NCBI GenBank assembly: GCA_011620595.1
Contig: WOYX01000042.1
Span: 1-39,994 of the forward strand
Length of the DNA: 39,994 nucleotides
From: Bacteroidales bacterium
GTDB taxonomy: Bacteria > Bacteroidota > Bacteroidia > Bacteroidales > VadinHA17
Direction: 5' to 3'
A program made the translations under genes and the position numbers. Below the pieces are notes generated by a model that had not been told where the DNA came from, did no database searches, and was given only the letters and a program-made list of their open reading frames with translations. Positions within the stretch are counted from its first letter, which is position 1. Each line of letters starts with the position of its first letter. Positions 23,071 through 32,008 of this stretch are shown in pieces.

Positions 23071-25713
23071 TCAGCTGCACTTTGATGCTCCGCAGTCGGT
23101 GCATCGCAGACATCCCTCCTGGTAAACGAGGTTTGTGGAGCCGCAGTTCTCGCATTTGCCCTTGGCCTTTGTGCCATTGGGAATATACCGCTTGAGCGAG
23201 CGCTCCACCCCGTTTTTCCAGGTGTTGATAGACTCACTGTCGAGCTTCATCGATGAGACCAGCTCAACAACGTCCTCGACCGGCATGCCGTAACGGAGAA
23301 CGCCGGAGATGAGGCGCGCGTAGTTCCAGAACTCAGGCTTGAACATGTGTGACAGCCCACCCAGGGTGTTCTTGTAACCGTACTTGTCGGTATACTGGAA
23401 GTCGTATCGGGTGTTGCCCGCATCATCCTTGTTCTTGATGATGCGTCCTTTTACTATGCTCTTGGGTATGGGGAACATCTCATCATCCTGCAGGCCGGTG
23501 AAGATCTCATAGGGGACGCCCTCCTTAAGTCCGACAAAGGCAATCCACTTCTCCTCGTTGTTCTGGAAGCGGATCACGTCTGCCTCAAGAACCTTGGGTC
23601 TCACGGGCGACCAGTCGTTTTTCTTTTCGCTCCTGTTGTTGGAGACGAGCACCCCGGCCCTTGATCCGTCACGGTATACCGTTGCTCCCTTACATCCCTC
23701 CTTCCAGGCGGTGAGGTAGAGTTCTGAAACAAGCTCCTCCTTCGCCTCGGCAGGGAGATTGATGGTGACGCTGATAGAGTGATCCACCCACTTCTGAATG
23801 GCTCCCTGCATGCGAACCTTGGCAACCCAGTCGACATCGTTGGCGGTGGCCTTGTAGTAAGGTGACTTTGCCACGATGGCATTGATGTCTCCCTCCGACA
23901 TGTTTTTCACCTCCTCGTAGTTGTATCCGTTGATCCTCATCCAGTCGATGAACTTGTGATGGAACACCACAAACTCCTCCCAGTGGTCTCCCACCTCGTC
24001 AACGAAGCTCACCTTCACATCCTTGTCGTTTGGATTGACCTTGCGACGCCGCTTGTAGAAGGGCATGAAGACCGGTTCAATGCCTGAGGTGGTCTGGCTC
24101 ATGAGGCTGGTGGAACCGGTAGGTGCTATGGTAAGGAGTGCAATATTGCGCCTGCCGTTCTTTTCCATCCCGGCCACCATCTCAGGGTCAGCCTCACGCA
24201 GACGGCTGATGAACGGGTTGTTTTTCTCCCTCTCACTGTCGTATATCGGGAAGGCACCGCGCTCAATTGCCATAATGGTTGATGCCCTGTAGGCCTCCAC
24301 AGCCAGGGTACGGTGAACGTTAACGGAGAACTCGGTAGCCTCATCGGTGCCGTAACGCAGTCCGAGGGCAGCAAGCATGTCGCCCTTGGCGGTGATGCCT
24401 ATGCCTGTGCGTCTTCCCTCACTCGTCTTGTGCCGTATGTTTTCCCACAAATTGCGCTCCACCCTCTTCAGCTCCGGATCTTCAGGGTCGGCATCAATCT
24501 TGGCGATGATGGCATCGATCTTCTCCTGCTCGAGGTCGATGATGTCATCCATGATACGCTGTGCCAGGTGAACATGCTGTTTGAACAGATCGAAATCAAA
24601 CGAGGCCACCGGGGTAAACGGGTTCCTGACATAGCTGTATAGGTTGATGGCTATGAGCCTGCAGCTGTCATAGGGACAGAGGGGTATCTCACCGCACGGG
24701 TTGGTAGATACCGTCTCATAGCCGAGGTCAGCATAACAGTCAGCTACACTCTCCTTCCTGATGGTATCCCAGAAGAGAACGCCGGGCTCAGCCGATTTCC
24801 ACGCGTTGTGTACGATCTTGTTCCACAGCTTGCGGGCATCGATATCCTTTACAAACTTCGGGTTGTCGGATTTGATGGGGTATTGCTGACGGAAGCTCTT
24901 ACCGTTCACCACGGCATCCATGAACTCGTCGGTGATCTTCACAGAGACGTTGGCCCCCGTTACCTTACCCGCCTCCAGCTTGGCGTCGATGAAGCTCTCG
25001 GCATCAGGGTGCTTGATGGAGATGGAGAGCATCAGCGCCCCGCGGCGGCCGTCCTGCGCCACCTCACGGGTGGAGTTGGAATAGCGCTCCATGAAGGGCA
25101 CGACACCCGTGGATGTCAGTGCGCTGTTGAGAACCGGGGAACCCTTCGGGCGTATGTGGGAGAGGTCATGGCCTACGCCGCCGCGGCGCTTCATGAGCTG
25201 TACCTGCTCCTGGTCTATCTTCATGATGCCGCCGTATGAGTCAGATTCACCCTTGTTGCCAATGACAAAGCAGTTGGAAAGAGATGCAATCTGGTAGTCA
25301 TTGCCTATGCCGGTCATCGGCCCGCCCTGGGGAATGATATATCTGAAATCCCTGAAGGCCTCATAGATGGTCTCCTCCGGAAGCGGGTTCGGGTATTTTT
25401 TCTCAATACGGTGAATCTCCGAAGCAAGACGGTGGTGCATGTCGTCAGGACTCTTTTCGTAGAGGTTGCCGTAAGAGTCCTTGAGCGCATATTTGCTTGC
25501 CCATACCTTTGCAGCAAGGTCATCGCCCCCGAAGTACCCGCGCGTCGCTATCAGAGCCTCGTCGTACGTATATGTCTTCTTTGTACTACGGGCTGCTGAC
25601 CTGCTCTTTTTCTCCCCCACTGTCTCCTCTTTTTGCACTTTCTTCTCCTCCTTGTTTGACATCTCCTTTTTGTTAAGGGTGACAGGGACTGTATGGACAA
25701 ATGAATCTTCCAT
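23071..25713 (-). CDS. nrdJ: Adenosylcobalamin-dependent ribonucleoside-diphosphate reductase (class II)
   Basis: The product is 880 residues from the ATG at 25713; an ATG at 25662 (MSNKEEKK) is equally plausible and would remove 17 residues. A Lys/Glu-rich N-tail precedes the catalytic barrel, which shows RRGGVGHDLSHIRPKGSPV, GRRGALMLSI, the active-site NPCGEIPLCPYDSCRL and the radical-loop IAPTGSTSLMSQTTSGIEPVF. The C-terminus is a zinc ribbon, GKCENCGSTNLVYQEGCLRCTDCGASKC, as in the B12-dependent NrdJ/NrdZ type. It reduces ribonucleotides and works with or without oxygen. No cobalamin riboswitch is visible upstream. Confidence 0.95.
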   Translation of the reverse strand: MEDSFVHTVPVTLNKKEMSNKEEKKVQKEETVGEKKSRSAARSTKKTYTYDEALIATRGYFGGDDLAAKVWASKYALKDSYGNLYEKSPDDMHHRLASEIHRIEKKYPNPLPEETIYEAFRDFRYIIPQGGPMTGIGNDYQIASLSNCFVIGNKGESDSYGGIMKIDQEQVQLMKRRGGVGHDLSHIRPKGSPVLNSALTSTGVVPFMERYSNSTREVAQDGRRGALMLSISIKHPDAESFIDAKLEAGKVTGANVSVKITDEFMDAVVNGKSFRQQYPIKSDNPKFVKDIDARKLWNKIVHNAWKSAEPGVLFWDTIRKESVADCYADLGYETVSTNPCGEIPLCPYDSCRLIAINLYSYVRNPFTPVASFDFDLFKQHVHLAQRIMDDIIDLEQEKIDAIIAKIDADPEDPELKRVERNLWENIRHKTSEGRRTGIGITAKGDMLAALGLRYGTDEATEFSVNVHRTLAVEAYRASTIMAIERGAFPIYDSEREKNNPFISRLREADPEMVAGMEKNGRRNIALLTIAPTGSTSLMSQTTSGIEPVFMPFYKRRRKVNPNDKDVKVSFVDEVGDHWEEFVVFHHKFIDWMRINGYNYEEVKNMSEGDINAIVAKSPYYKATANDVDWVAKVRMQGAIQKWVDHSISVTINLPAEAKEELVSELYLTAWKEGCKGATVYRDGSRAGVLVSNNRSEKKNDWSPVRPKVLEADVIRFQNNEEKWIAFVGLKEGVPYEIFTGLQDDEMFPIPKSIVKGRIIKNKDDAGNTRYDFQYTDKYGYKNTLGGLSHMFKPEFWNYARLISGVLRYGMPVEDVVELVSSMKLDSESINTWKNGVERSLKRYIPNGTKAKGKCENCGSTNLVYQEGCLRCTDCGASKCS

Positions 25714-25918
25714 GGATCTCAGAAAAATATTAAAGTTTGATAATAAGTTACTTAATCTACCTTCCGTAAGAATGAACCGGTTTTGCTAAAATAGGCAAGC
25801 CGGTCAGAGGAGACAAGAATAAAAGTTCTCTTTTATTAACAGACATATCAACTTTATAAACCGGATTCAATTTCAGGCAAAAAGTATTGTTCTGATGCCG
25901 GCCGGCAGGAGGCAGTTT

Positions 25919-25938
25919 TGTGCCACGGACGTGGCACA
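25919..25938. repeat. 8-bp perfect palindrome upstream of nrdJ
   Basis: TGTGCCAC (25919-25926) and GTGGCACA (25931-25938) flank GGAC, just beyond the receptor's terminator and about 206-225 bases upstream of nrdJ. It may be a regulatory site or a second terminator stem; its tight symmetry suits a dimeric regulator. Confidence 0.5.
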
Positions 25939-25940
25939 CC

Positions 25941-25968
25941 AAAAAAAAAGGCGCCGAAGTACGGCGCC
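25941..25968 (-). terminator. Rho-independent terminator of the Oar-like receptor gene
   Basis: On the minus strand GGCGCCG/CGGCGCC (25968-25962 with 25956-25950), with a 5-base loop, is followed by nine T (25949-25941). It lies 28 bases past the stop. Confidence 0.92.
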
Positions 25969-25996
25969 CCTTTATTATCCCAGGAAAGATCTTCTT

Positions 25997-28900
25997 CTAA
26001 TTGAAGATGTAGCGCAGTCCAACCTGCAGGCTCCACACCTGGCTGATATTCAGATATGTATCATAGGTCTGGGTCGGGTAGGCATCATCAACCTTCACCA
26101 TTGAGAAGGTGGGCACATTGCCAATCTCGGCTCCTTCATACTTGAGGATTGCACCATAGTTGCTGACAGCCATGTTCTTGTAGACACCCCAGTTTGAATT
26201 CAGCAGGTTGCCTGCATTGAGCACGTCAACAGTCAGCTGAAGAGTGTTTCTGGTGTTACCGGCTTTAACGGAGAAATCCTGAACAAAACGGAAATCGAAC
26301 CTGTTCACCCAGGGCGCACGTGCAGCATAAGCCTCAGCATATTCTCCCTTATGCTTTCTCAGGTATTTGTCCTGCTCCATGAAATCAAAGAATGCATTTT
26401 CATCGGCAGCCGACACGAAACGTATCTCACCCTTTTCTTTCGGGATATATATCAGGTCATTGGTCACACCGTCACCGTTCATGTCATTGCTGTAGGTGAA
26501 GCTGTTGCCGTAAGGTGTATAACCTGCATAGAAGAGGCTGAATGATGAAGTCATGTGATCATTCAGGTATGGTATGCGATAAGTTATTGCAGCAATAGCC
26601 TTATCGGGCACTACGTACTGGGAACGCTGCACGGTGGCATTGTTCGGACCGTTGACAGTAATAAGGCCTGACCATGCCGAGTTGGCATTGCTGCCCGGCA
26701 TACCGGAAACCTCCTTCATCTCAGTCCTGGTATAGGCAGCCATAATATCAAGATTCTGGGCCGGCTCGGCATTAAGGGTCAGGTTCAGAGTGTACCCGTA
26801 ACCTTTGTTGGTATTGACAAGTACGGCGGCATCACTGATATTGGTGTAATACCTGTAGTCTATCGGGAATATGTAGCGGTTATCAGGTCCTGCAAATTTA
26901 TCCCAGGTAGCATCCGGATTTCTTATGAGATAATTCTCCAGCCTGACAGCGTTTATGCTTTTAGTAAAGATACCTTCAGCTGTGAGGTTGAATGGGAAAT
27001 CTGAAGGAATTTTATAGTCAACAGCTGCAGAAGTTTTCCACACCTGTGGCATCCTGAAATCGGGATCCACGCCTGCAATTGAACTTGGCACGCTGCCGTC
27101 CTCAGGTGTTACCACCGTCTGGAAGTCAAGCCTGTCAATCATGTCAGCAACATCGGTAAGCATATCTCCTGCAAGCAGATCCAACTTTGTGTCTCTGGAA
27201 ATCACATCTCCGGTTACCGTGTTGAAACGTGTCTGTACCTTCATCAGCAGCTGGTTCATACCGGCGTTCGAAGGCATATTGGTGAAGAATACCAGCGGCA
27301 GGCGACCGGTAAATATCCCGGTACCGCCCCTTACGGTCAGCGACTTGTCTCCGTTCACGTCCCATGAAAATCCAACGCGCGGTGACAGGTTGATCTTCGG
27401 CGTGGGCCATTCTCCGGTATTGATGTGCCGGCCGCCGAAGTCCAGAGCCAGAATGGCATTGTTGGTAATGATATCATCAATGAATGTAATATTGTCAGCA
27501 CGTAAACCAACGGTCAGTTTGAAATTCTGGACCGGGGTCCACTCATCCTGTACATATGCACCTATCTGATTGAATTTAACGGCATTGGAAGGTACCAGCT
27601 CACCGTTGGCACCATAGGTCAGTGCAAAGTCGACAGGTGCTGCCCCGCTCAGGAAATCACTGAGGCTGTAATAGCGGTAGTAACCTGTGCCGTTACGCAT
27701 ATAGTTATTGTCGGCCATCTGGTATTCAAAACTGGCACCTGCTGTCAGTTTATGTGCATCTACATAATAGGTGAAATTGTCAGTAGCTGTGATAATCTTG
27801 TTCTTCACACCGTTATTCCATGTAAACAACTCGTAGCCGGCTGACATGTAGGGAGCCAGCGCATCTGCACCGGTAGCAATATCTCCGCTCATGATGTCAA
27901 TGAAGGGGAACGGCTCGGAAGTCGACCCGCGAACATCCTGAATATCAGAGTAGGTAACCAGCAGCTGATTCGACATGTTGTTGGAGAACCGGCTGTTTAA
28001 CTCCAGTGACCCGGAATTGACAAGGTTATCCATCGAATACATTGAATTGGCAAATGAAAATGAATATTCTCCCACACGGTTCTTATTACGGTCACGGTAG
28101 CCGCCATCGGTGGAGTTGCCGTTAGGCGGATTCCATGCCGTGTTCTTTGTGTGATTGAAACGGACGCTCAGCTTGTTGGCATCATTGATGTTCCAGTCGA
28201 GGCGAACCAGGTACTTCAGGTTTGACTCGTCGGCGGGGAAATCTGTAAAGGATCCTGTGTCGTATCCGTATTTGGATCTCAGGTAGTCTGATACAGTCTG
28301 AAGATCTTCTACAGTCGTGCGCGAAATGGTCTGCTGATCGGAGACTCCGTCAGTTGAGGCACGCCAGCGGATAACCTGCTGCGGGCTCTTCTCATATTCA
28401 AAATTACCGAAGAAGAACAGTTTGTTCTTGATGATGGGACCACCAACCGTGAAACCGTAGATTGAGTTGGATTCCTCGGCACGGTCGCCGAAGTCATGGT
28501 CGCCAATCTTGTTGCCGCGCATATCCTGATTTACATAATAGGTATAGGCCGATCCCCTGAAGGTGTTGGTACCGGACTTGGTGATTGCATTGATACCACC
28601 ACCGATAAAGTTGGTCTGGCGAACATCAAAAGGAGCAATGACAACCTGTACCTCTTCAATGGCATCCAGCGAAATGGGATTGCCCCCTCCCGGCAGACTG
28701 CTGCTCAGACCAAAGTTGTTATTTAAATTGGATCCGTCGACGGTGAAGTTTGTCGAACGCCCGTCACCACCGGCGAAACTCATCCCGTTGCTATAGGGAG
28801 AAAACTTCGCCATGTCATTGATACTTCTGTTGATCGTGGGCAGTGAAATCATCCGTTCATTTGAAATGTTGACGGTAGCACCCGTTTTTGTGGTGTTGAA

Positions 28901-29284
28901 CTTGGAGGGTCTGGCTCCGATAACCACAATCTCTGTCACTTCCGTAACTGTGCTCGTGAGACTGGCATTGATGTTGAAGGTCTCCCCAAGGTAAAGGGTA
29001 ATGTCAGTATAATCCATGGTCTTGTAACCGACGAAACTCACGCTTACCGTGTAAGGACCGCCGGGACGCATACCCTGAATTGAGAAGAGACCCTGACTGT
29101 TTGCAATGGCACCGTACTTCGTGCCTGAAGGCTGATGGGTGGCAATAACGGTCGCCCCGGCAAGAGGATCACCGTTATCCTCGGTAATCCTACCGCTGAG
29201 GGTAGAGGTCGTTGTCTGCCCCATCATAGTAGCTGCCCCAAGAAACAGTGACAGCATAATGAACATGAATTTTAGTTTTCGCAT
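25997..29284 (-). CDS. Oar-like TonB-dependent receptor
   Basis: I start at the ATG at 29284, which opens MRKLKFMFIMLSLFLGAATMMGQ, a signal peptide; the product is 1095 residues. A carboxypeptidase-regulatory domain follows (TLSGRITEDNGDPLAGATVIATHQPSGTKY... SFVGYKT). The plug has the VDGSNLNNNFGLSSSLPGGGNPISLDAIEEVQVVIAPFDVRQTNFIGGGINAITKSGTN signature of the Oar/OmpA-like receptors that resemble Myxococcus Oar, and the barrel runs to the end (WSLQVGLRYIFN). No SusD partner is adjacent, so it is not a SusCD pair. Its substrate is unknown, and a peptide or protein-derived ligand has been proposed for the family. It is transcribed alone. Confidence 0.93.
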   Translation of the reverse strand: MRKLKFMFIMLSLFLGAATMMGQTTTSTLSGRITEDNGDPLAGATVIATHQPSGTKYGAIANSQGLFSIQGMRPGGPYTVSVSFVGYKTMDYTDITLYLGETFNINASLTSTVTEVTEIVVIGARPSKFNTTKTGATVNISNERMISLPTINRSINDMAKFSPYSNGMSFAGGDGRSTNFTVDGSNLNNNFGLSSSLPGGGNPISLDAIEEVQVVIAPFDVRQTNFIGGGINAITKSGTNTFRGSAYTYYVNQDMRGNKIGDHDFGDRAEESNSIYGFTVGGPIIKNKLFFFGNFEYEKSPQQVIRWRASTDGVSDQQTISRTTVEDLQTVSDYLRSKYGYDTGSFTDFPADESNLKYLVRLDWNINDANKLSVRFNHTKNTAWNPPNGNSTDGGYRDRNKNRVGEYSFSFANSMYSMDNLVNSGSLELNSRFSNNMSNQLLVTYSDIQDVRGSTSEPFPFIDIMSGDIATGADALAPYMSAGYELFTWNNGVKNKIITATDNFTYYVDAHKLTAGASFEYQMADNNYMRNGTGYYRYYSLSDFLSGAAPVDFALTYGANGELVPSNAVKFNQIGAYVQDEWTPVQNFKLTVGLRADNITFIDDIITNNAILALDFGGRHINTGEWPTPKINLSPRVGFSWDVNGDKSLTVRGGTGIFTGRLPLVFFTNMPSNAGMNQLLMKVQTRFNTVTGDVISRDTKLDLLAGDMLTDVADMIDRLDFQTVVTPEDGSVPSSIAGVDPDFRMPQVWKTSAAVDYKIPSDFPFNLTAEGIFTKSINAVRLENYLIRNPDATWDKFAGPDNRYIFPIDYRYYTNISDAAVLVNTNKGYGYTLNLTLNAEPAQNLDIMAAYTRTEMKEVSGMPGSNANSAWSGLITVNGPNNATVQRSQYVVPDKAIAAITYRIPYLNDHMTSSFSLFYAGYTPYGNSFTYSNDMNGDGVTNDLIYIPKEKGEIRFVSAADENAFFDFMEQDKYLRKHKGEYAEAYAARAPWVNRFDFRFVQDFSVKAGNTRNTLQLTVDVLNAGNLLNSNWGVYKNMAVSNYGAILKYEGAEIGNVPTFSMVKVDDAYPTQTYDTYLNISQVWSLQVGLRYIFN

Positions 29285-29493
29285 GATTGGTAAAGTTAGA
29301 ATATTTATGGTTGTTGTTCGTTGTAAATTATTTATGATTAGATAATTGCAATAGATACGCCCTGCCACTTGGGCGGAGGGTTAAATTACAGTTACGCAAA
29401 GAATAAGTCAGAACTGGCATTTCGTAATTATGAACAACTTTTAAACGCGTTTTAAATGAGTTATGAGTCTTTCATTTCCACTTTTTAGCGCCC

Positions 29494-29501
29494 CAAAGGT
29501 A
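29494..29501 (-). promoter_or_regulatory. Candidate -7 box for the Oar-like receptor
   Basis: On the minus strand TACCTTTG (29501 down to 29494) fits TAnnTTTG. It would imply a leader of about 200 bases before the ATG at 29284. The 256-base gap to the divergent kinase holds no gene I can support. Confidence 0.35.
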
Positions 29502-29540
29502 ATAAACTCCTACTTTTACAGAAATTAAATTTTTGTTGCA

Positions 29541-30488
29541 ATGATACGCCTGATCGCCCTGTTCATCTCCATCGTGCTTCAGATAGTAGCTGCAGGCATA
29601 GCACTGCGGTTCATGAAGCTGACACGTTACCGTCTCTCATGGATCCTGCTCTCCTCCTCCTTCGTGCTGATGGCAGTGCGGACACTGATACAGCTCATCG
29701 AGTATTTCCAGGGCAAACCCTCGTTTGAGCTTATGATGGCTGACGAATGGATGAACGTTCTCATCTCGGTGATGATCATCACGGGAGTTATCCTGATCAG
29801 GGAGCTCTTCTCCTCCCTCAAGCGTGCCGAGATAGACCGCACCAGGTCGGAGCGCAGACTCCTGAACGCCGTCATCAACACCGAGGAGACCGAGAAGAAG
29901 AGATTTGCCAAGGACCTGCACGACGGGCTGGGGCCGCTGCTCTCAACGGTGAAGATGTCTCTCTCGGCCCTCACACCCAGAGTGACCGACCCTGTTGGCA
30001 CGGAAATACTCAATAACACCGCTCATGTCGTAAATGAGGCACTCAACACCATCAAGGAGATATCCAACAACATGAGTCCCCATGTGCTTACCAACCTCGG
30101 TGTGGCAAGCGCCATCAGCACCTTCACGGCAAAGGTAAACAGCACACGGAGCGTAAAAATAGATTTCCGGACCAACATGGAGGGAGAGAGGTTTGACAGC
30201 GACAAGGAGGTAGTGATATACAGGGCTGCCTGTGAGCTGATCAACAACGCGATGAAGCACTCCGGGGCATCAAAAATAGAGATCGACCTTCACCGGCACC
30301 AAAAAATAATTACCTTGCAGTACCTTGACAACGGGAGGGGATTTGACATGGAGAAGCTCTCCTCGGAGGAGGCAGTGGGCATGGGCATCCCCAACATCGA
30401 AACCAGGGTGCGTTCCGTGGACGGGGTCTTCGTCCTGGAAAGCGCAAAGGGCAAGGGAACCAGCGCGCTGATCAGGGTGGATCAGTAG
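29541..30488 (+). CDS. Membrane sensor histidine kinase (HisKA_3 type)
   Basis: The 315 residues have three N-terminal hydrophobic helices (about 2-23, 33-52, 71-90) with no large sensor domain. A short coiled coil (about 91-115) leads to the dimerisation H-box RFAKDLHDGLGPLL, with phospho-accepting His127. The HATPase_c domain shows the N-box (CELINNAMKHSGAS), DNGRGFD and GMGIPNIETRVRSVDG. This is the NarX/LiaS/DesK-type architecture. It presumably phosphorylates the response regulator encoded downstream. What it senses is not visible; the membrane helices themselves may do so. Confidence 0.93.
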   Translation: MIRLIALFISIVLQIVAAGIALRFMKLTRYRLSWILLSSSFVLMAVRTLIQLIEYFQGKPSFELMMADEWMNVLISVMIITGVILIRELFSSLKRAEIDRTRSERRLLNAVINTEETEKKRFAKDLHDGLGPLLSTVKMSLSALTPRVTDPVGTEILNNTAHVVNEALNTIKEISNNMSPHVLTNLGVASAISTFTAKVNSTRSVKIDFRTNMEGERFDSDKEVVIYRAACELINNAMKHSGASKIEIDLHRHQKIITLQYLDNGRGFDMEKLSSEEAVGMGIPNIETRVRSVDGVFVLESAKGKGTSALIRVDQ

Positions 30489-30725
30489 ACCAGCCGGCAG
30501 TCGGCTACCTTCGCCACACCCTACGTTAAAACTACGTACTTCGTCCGTCGGAGTCGGATGTCGAAGAAAGCTACGGTGGCTGAAAGCAGTTGGCAGTCAT
30601 GCCGAGCAGGCAGTAGAGGGCCGAGCGTTAAGTCCCGACCTGGTAAGTTGGGACAGCGAAGGAGCCGGATTGCAGGGAGAACAATAGTTTTGGTAATTGT
30701 ACCGCAGTAATGGTATTGCAGACGT
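30489..30725. other. Repeat-like spacer between kinase and response regulator
   Basis: The 237-base gap has no credible gene. It contains short reiterated strings (CTACGT twice near 30521-30540; GTCGG/GTCGGA several times near 30550-30570; GGCAGTC near 30496 and 30592), suggesting a decayed intergenic repeat insertion. No strong terminator or TAnnTTTG box is evident, so co-transcription across it remains possible. Confidence 0.45.
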
Positions 30726-31367
30726 ATGGACAAGATTAGAATAGCACTGGCTGACGATCATCAGCTGTTCCGCAACGGGCTGAAGATCCTCCTCAGCGCA
30801 TACAGCGAATTTGAGGTGGTGGCCGAAGCATCAAACGGCGAAGAGTTGCTGAAGGCAATAGAAGCCTGCCCGGCCAACATCGTCCTGATGGACATCAGCA
30901 TGCCCGGCATGGACGGGGTGAAGGCCACCGCACAGATAAGCCGCCTTCATCCCGACGTCAGCGTCATCGCCCTCTCGATGTACGGCGAGGAGGAGTATTA
31001 CTACCGGATGGTTGAAGCCGGAGCCAAGGGCTTCATCCTCAAGGACTCCGACATCTCGGAGGTACATGACGCCGTAATTGCCGTATACCGCGGCGGCAAC
31101 TACTTCTCCCAGGAGCTGCTCTACCACGTCATCAGACGCATCAAGAACAGGGAACATGAGGTGAAGAGCTCAAGCCTCTCCAGGAGGGAGAAGGAGATAC
31201 TGCTGAAGATCTGCGAGGGGCTCTCCAACAATGAGATCGCCGGCGCCCTCTTCATCAGCAAACGCACTGTCGACAAGCACAGGGCCAACCTGCTGGCAAA
31301 GACCGGATCAAAAAACACCGCCAGCCTGATACTCTACGCTATAAGGAACAGGCTGATAGAGATCTGA
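30726..31367 (+). CDS. NarL/FixJ-family response regulator
   Basis: The 213 residues begin with a receiver domain: the acidic pair Asp10-Asp11, phospho-acceptor Asp56 in VLMDISMPGMDG, the ALSMYGEEEY switch Ser and the conserved Lys in GFILKDS. The C-terminal LuxR-type helix-turn-helix is at about 148-207 (LSRREKEILLKICEGLSNNEIAGALFISKRTVDKHRANLLAKTGSKNTASL). It is a DNA-binding transcriptional regulator paired with the kinase upstream. yraN starts two bases after its stop. Confidence 0.95.
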   Translation: MDKIRIALADDHQLFRNGLKILLSAYSEFEVVAEASNGEELLKAIEACPANIVLMDISMPGMDGVKATAQISRLHPDVSVIALSMYGEEEYYYRMVEAGAKGFILKDSDISEVHDAVIAVYRGGNYFSQELLYHVIRRIKNREHEVKSSSLSRREKEILLKICEGLSNNEIAGALFISKRTVDKHRANLLAKTGSKNTASLILYAIRNRLIEI

Positions 31368-31368
31368 G

Positions 31369-31731
31369 ATGCACGAAAAAGCCTCACTGGGAGCCCTGGG
31401 AGAAGAGCTGGCCTGCGGTTACCTCCGGCAGCACGGATATACCATCCGCGACAGAAACTGGAGATCGGGACGTACCGAGATTGATATCATCGCCGAAAAC
31501 AGCGAGTTCATAGTCTTCGTGGAGGTCAAGAGCCGCTCAGCCGGTTACCAGGTGCATCCTGCCGAGGCGGTGAACGTTCCCAAACAAAGAACCATCATCT
31601 TTGCCGCATCGAATTACATCCAACGCAACGGCATCGCCAGGGAGGCCAGGTTTGACATTATCACCGTCATATTTGATGACCCCGTTCCCGGGATAGACCA
31701 TATAGAGAATGCTTTTTACCCCACTCTGTAA
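31369..31731 (+). CDS. yraN: YraN family (UPF0102) endonuclease-like protein
   Basis: The 120-residue length and sequence fit UPF0102/YraN: GALGEELACGYLRQHGYTIRDRNWRSGRTEIDIIAE... FIVFVEVKSRS. The motif E-x-D-(I)-I-A, followed by E-V-K (GRTEIDII and VEVKSR), is the PD-(D/E)xK nuclease core typical of Holliday-junction-resolvase-like folds. Its role is unproven but probably DNA-related in the cytosol. It lies one base after the response regulator stop and is probably co-transcribed with it. Confidence 0.95.
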   Translation: MHEKASLGALGEELACGYLRQHGYTIRDRNWRSGRTEIDIIAENSEFIVFVEVKSRSAGYQVHPAEAVNVPKQRTIIFAASNYIQRNGIAREARFDIITVIFDDPVPGIDHIENAFYPTL

Positions 31732-31869
31732 AGAATGTTTCAGGAACATCGACAGGACCAGCCCGGCAACTGATCACTCCAGTCACGGGTTACATCACCT
31801 TAAATATGAAATCAAAAAGCTACCGTTTTCTCAATGTTGAATAACATTTGACCTTTCAGAATATTTGGA

Positions 31870-31877
31870 TATTTTTG
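31870..31877 (+). promoter_or_regulatory. Candidate -7 box for the C1 peptidase
   Basis: TATTTTTG fits TAnnTTTG. The start would fall near 31884, about 30 bases before the conserved leader at 31914, so the leader would be transcribed whole. The stretch 31732-31869 shows nothing else. Confidence 0.35.
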
Positions 31878-31913
31878 GTTCAGACATTATGGCATTAAAA
31901 ACGAAAAAGAGAT

Positions 31914-32008
31914 ATGAAACCTGCATGAACCAGAGCACACAACAGCAAATGAATATATTACTTCATGCAAGTTCCCCCCGACCGATAGAATACATAATCC
32001 ATAAAAGA
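31914..32008 (+). ncRNA. Structured 5' leader element, copy B (shared with 21176-21270)
   Basis: Ninety-five bases precede the ATG at 32009, the same length as copy A before the trp leader ATG. AACCTGCATG (31918-31927) pairs with CATGCAAGTT (31964-31973) except for one C-A mismatch. The sixth pair, A-U in copy A, is G-C here, a compensatory change. The loop keeps AAATGA-TAT-TTA. Unlike copy A, no leader peptide or terminator follows: the ATG is that of the peptidase itself. Confidence 0.6.

Noticed and set aside
25714-25996. Cobalamin riboswitch before the B12-dependent nrdJ
   Set aside because: I looked for the B12-box and the paired elements on the nrdJ strand and found only a GCCAC in a short palindrome, with no supporting structure.
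25997-29284. SusC/SusD polysaccharide utilisation locus
   Set aside because: The receptor has the Oar-like plug signature, and no SusD or glycoside hydrolase gene is adjacent.
31865-32008. N-terminal extension of the C1 peptidase
   Set aside because: The in-frame stretch coincides with the leader that is conserved at the RNA level but is interrupted by stops in the trpB2 copy, and a signal peptide begins at 32009.
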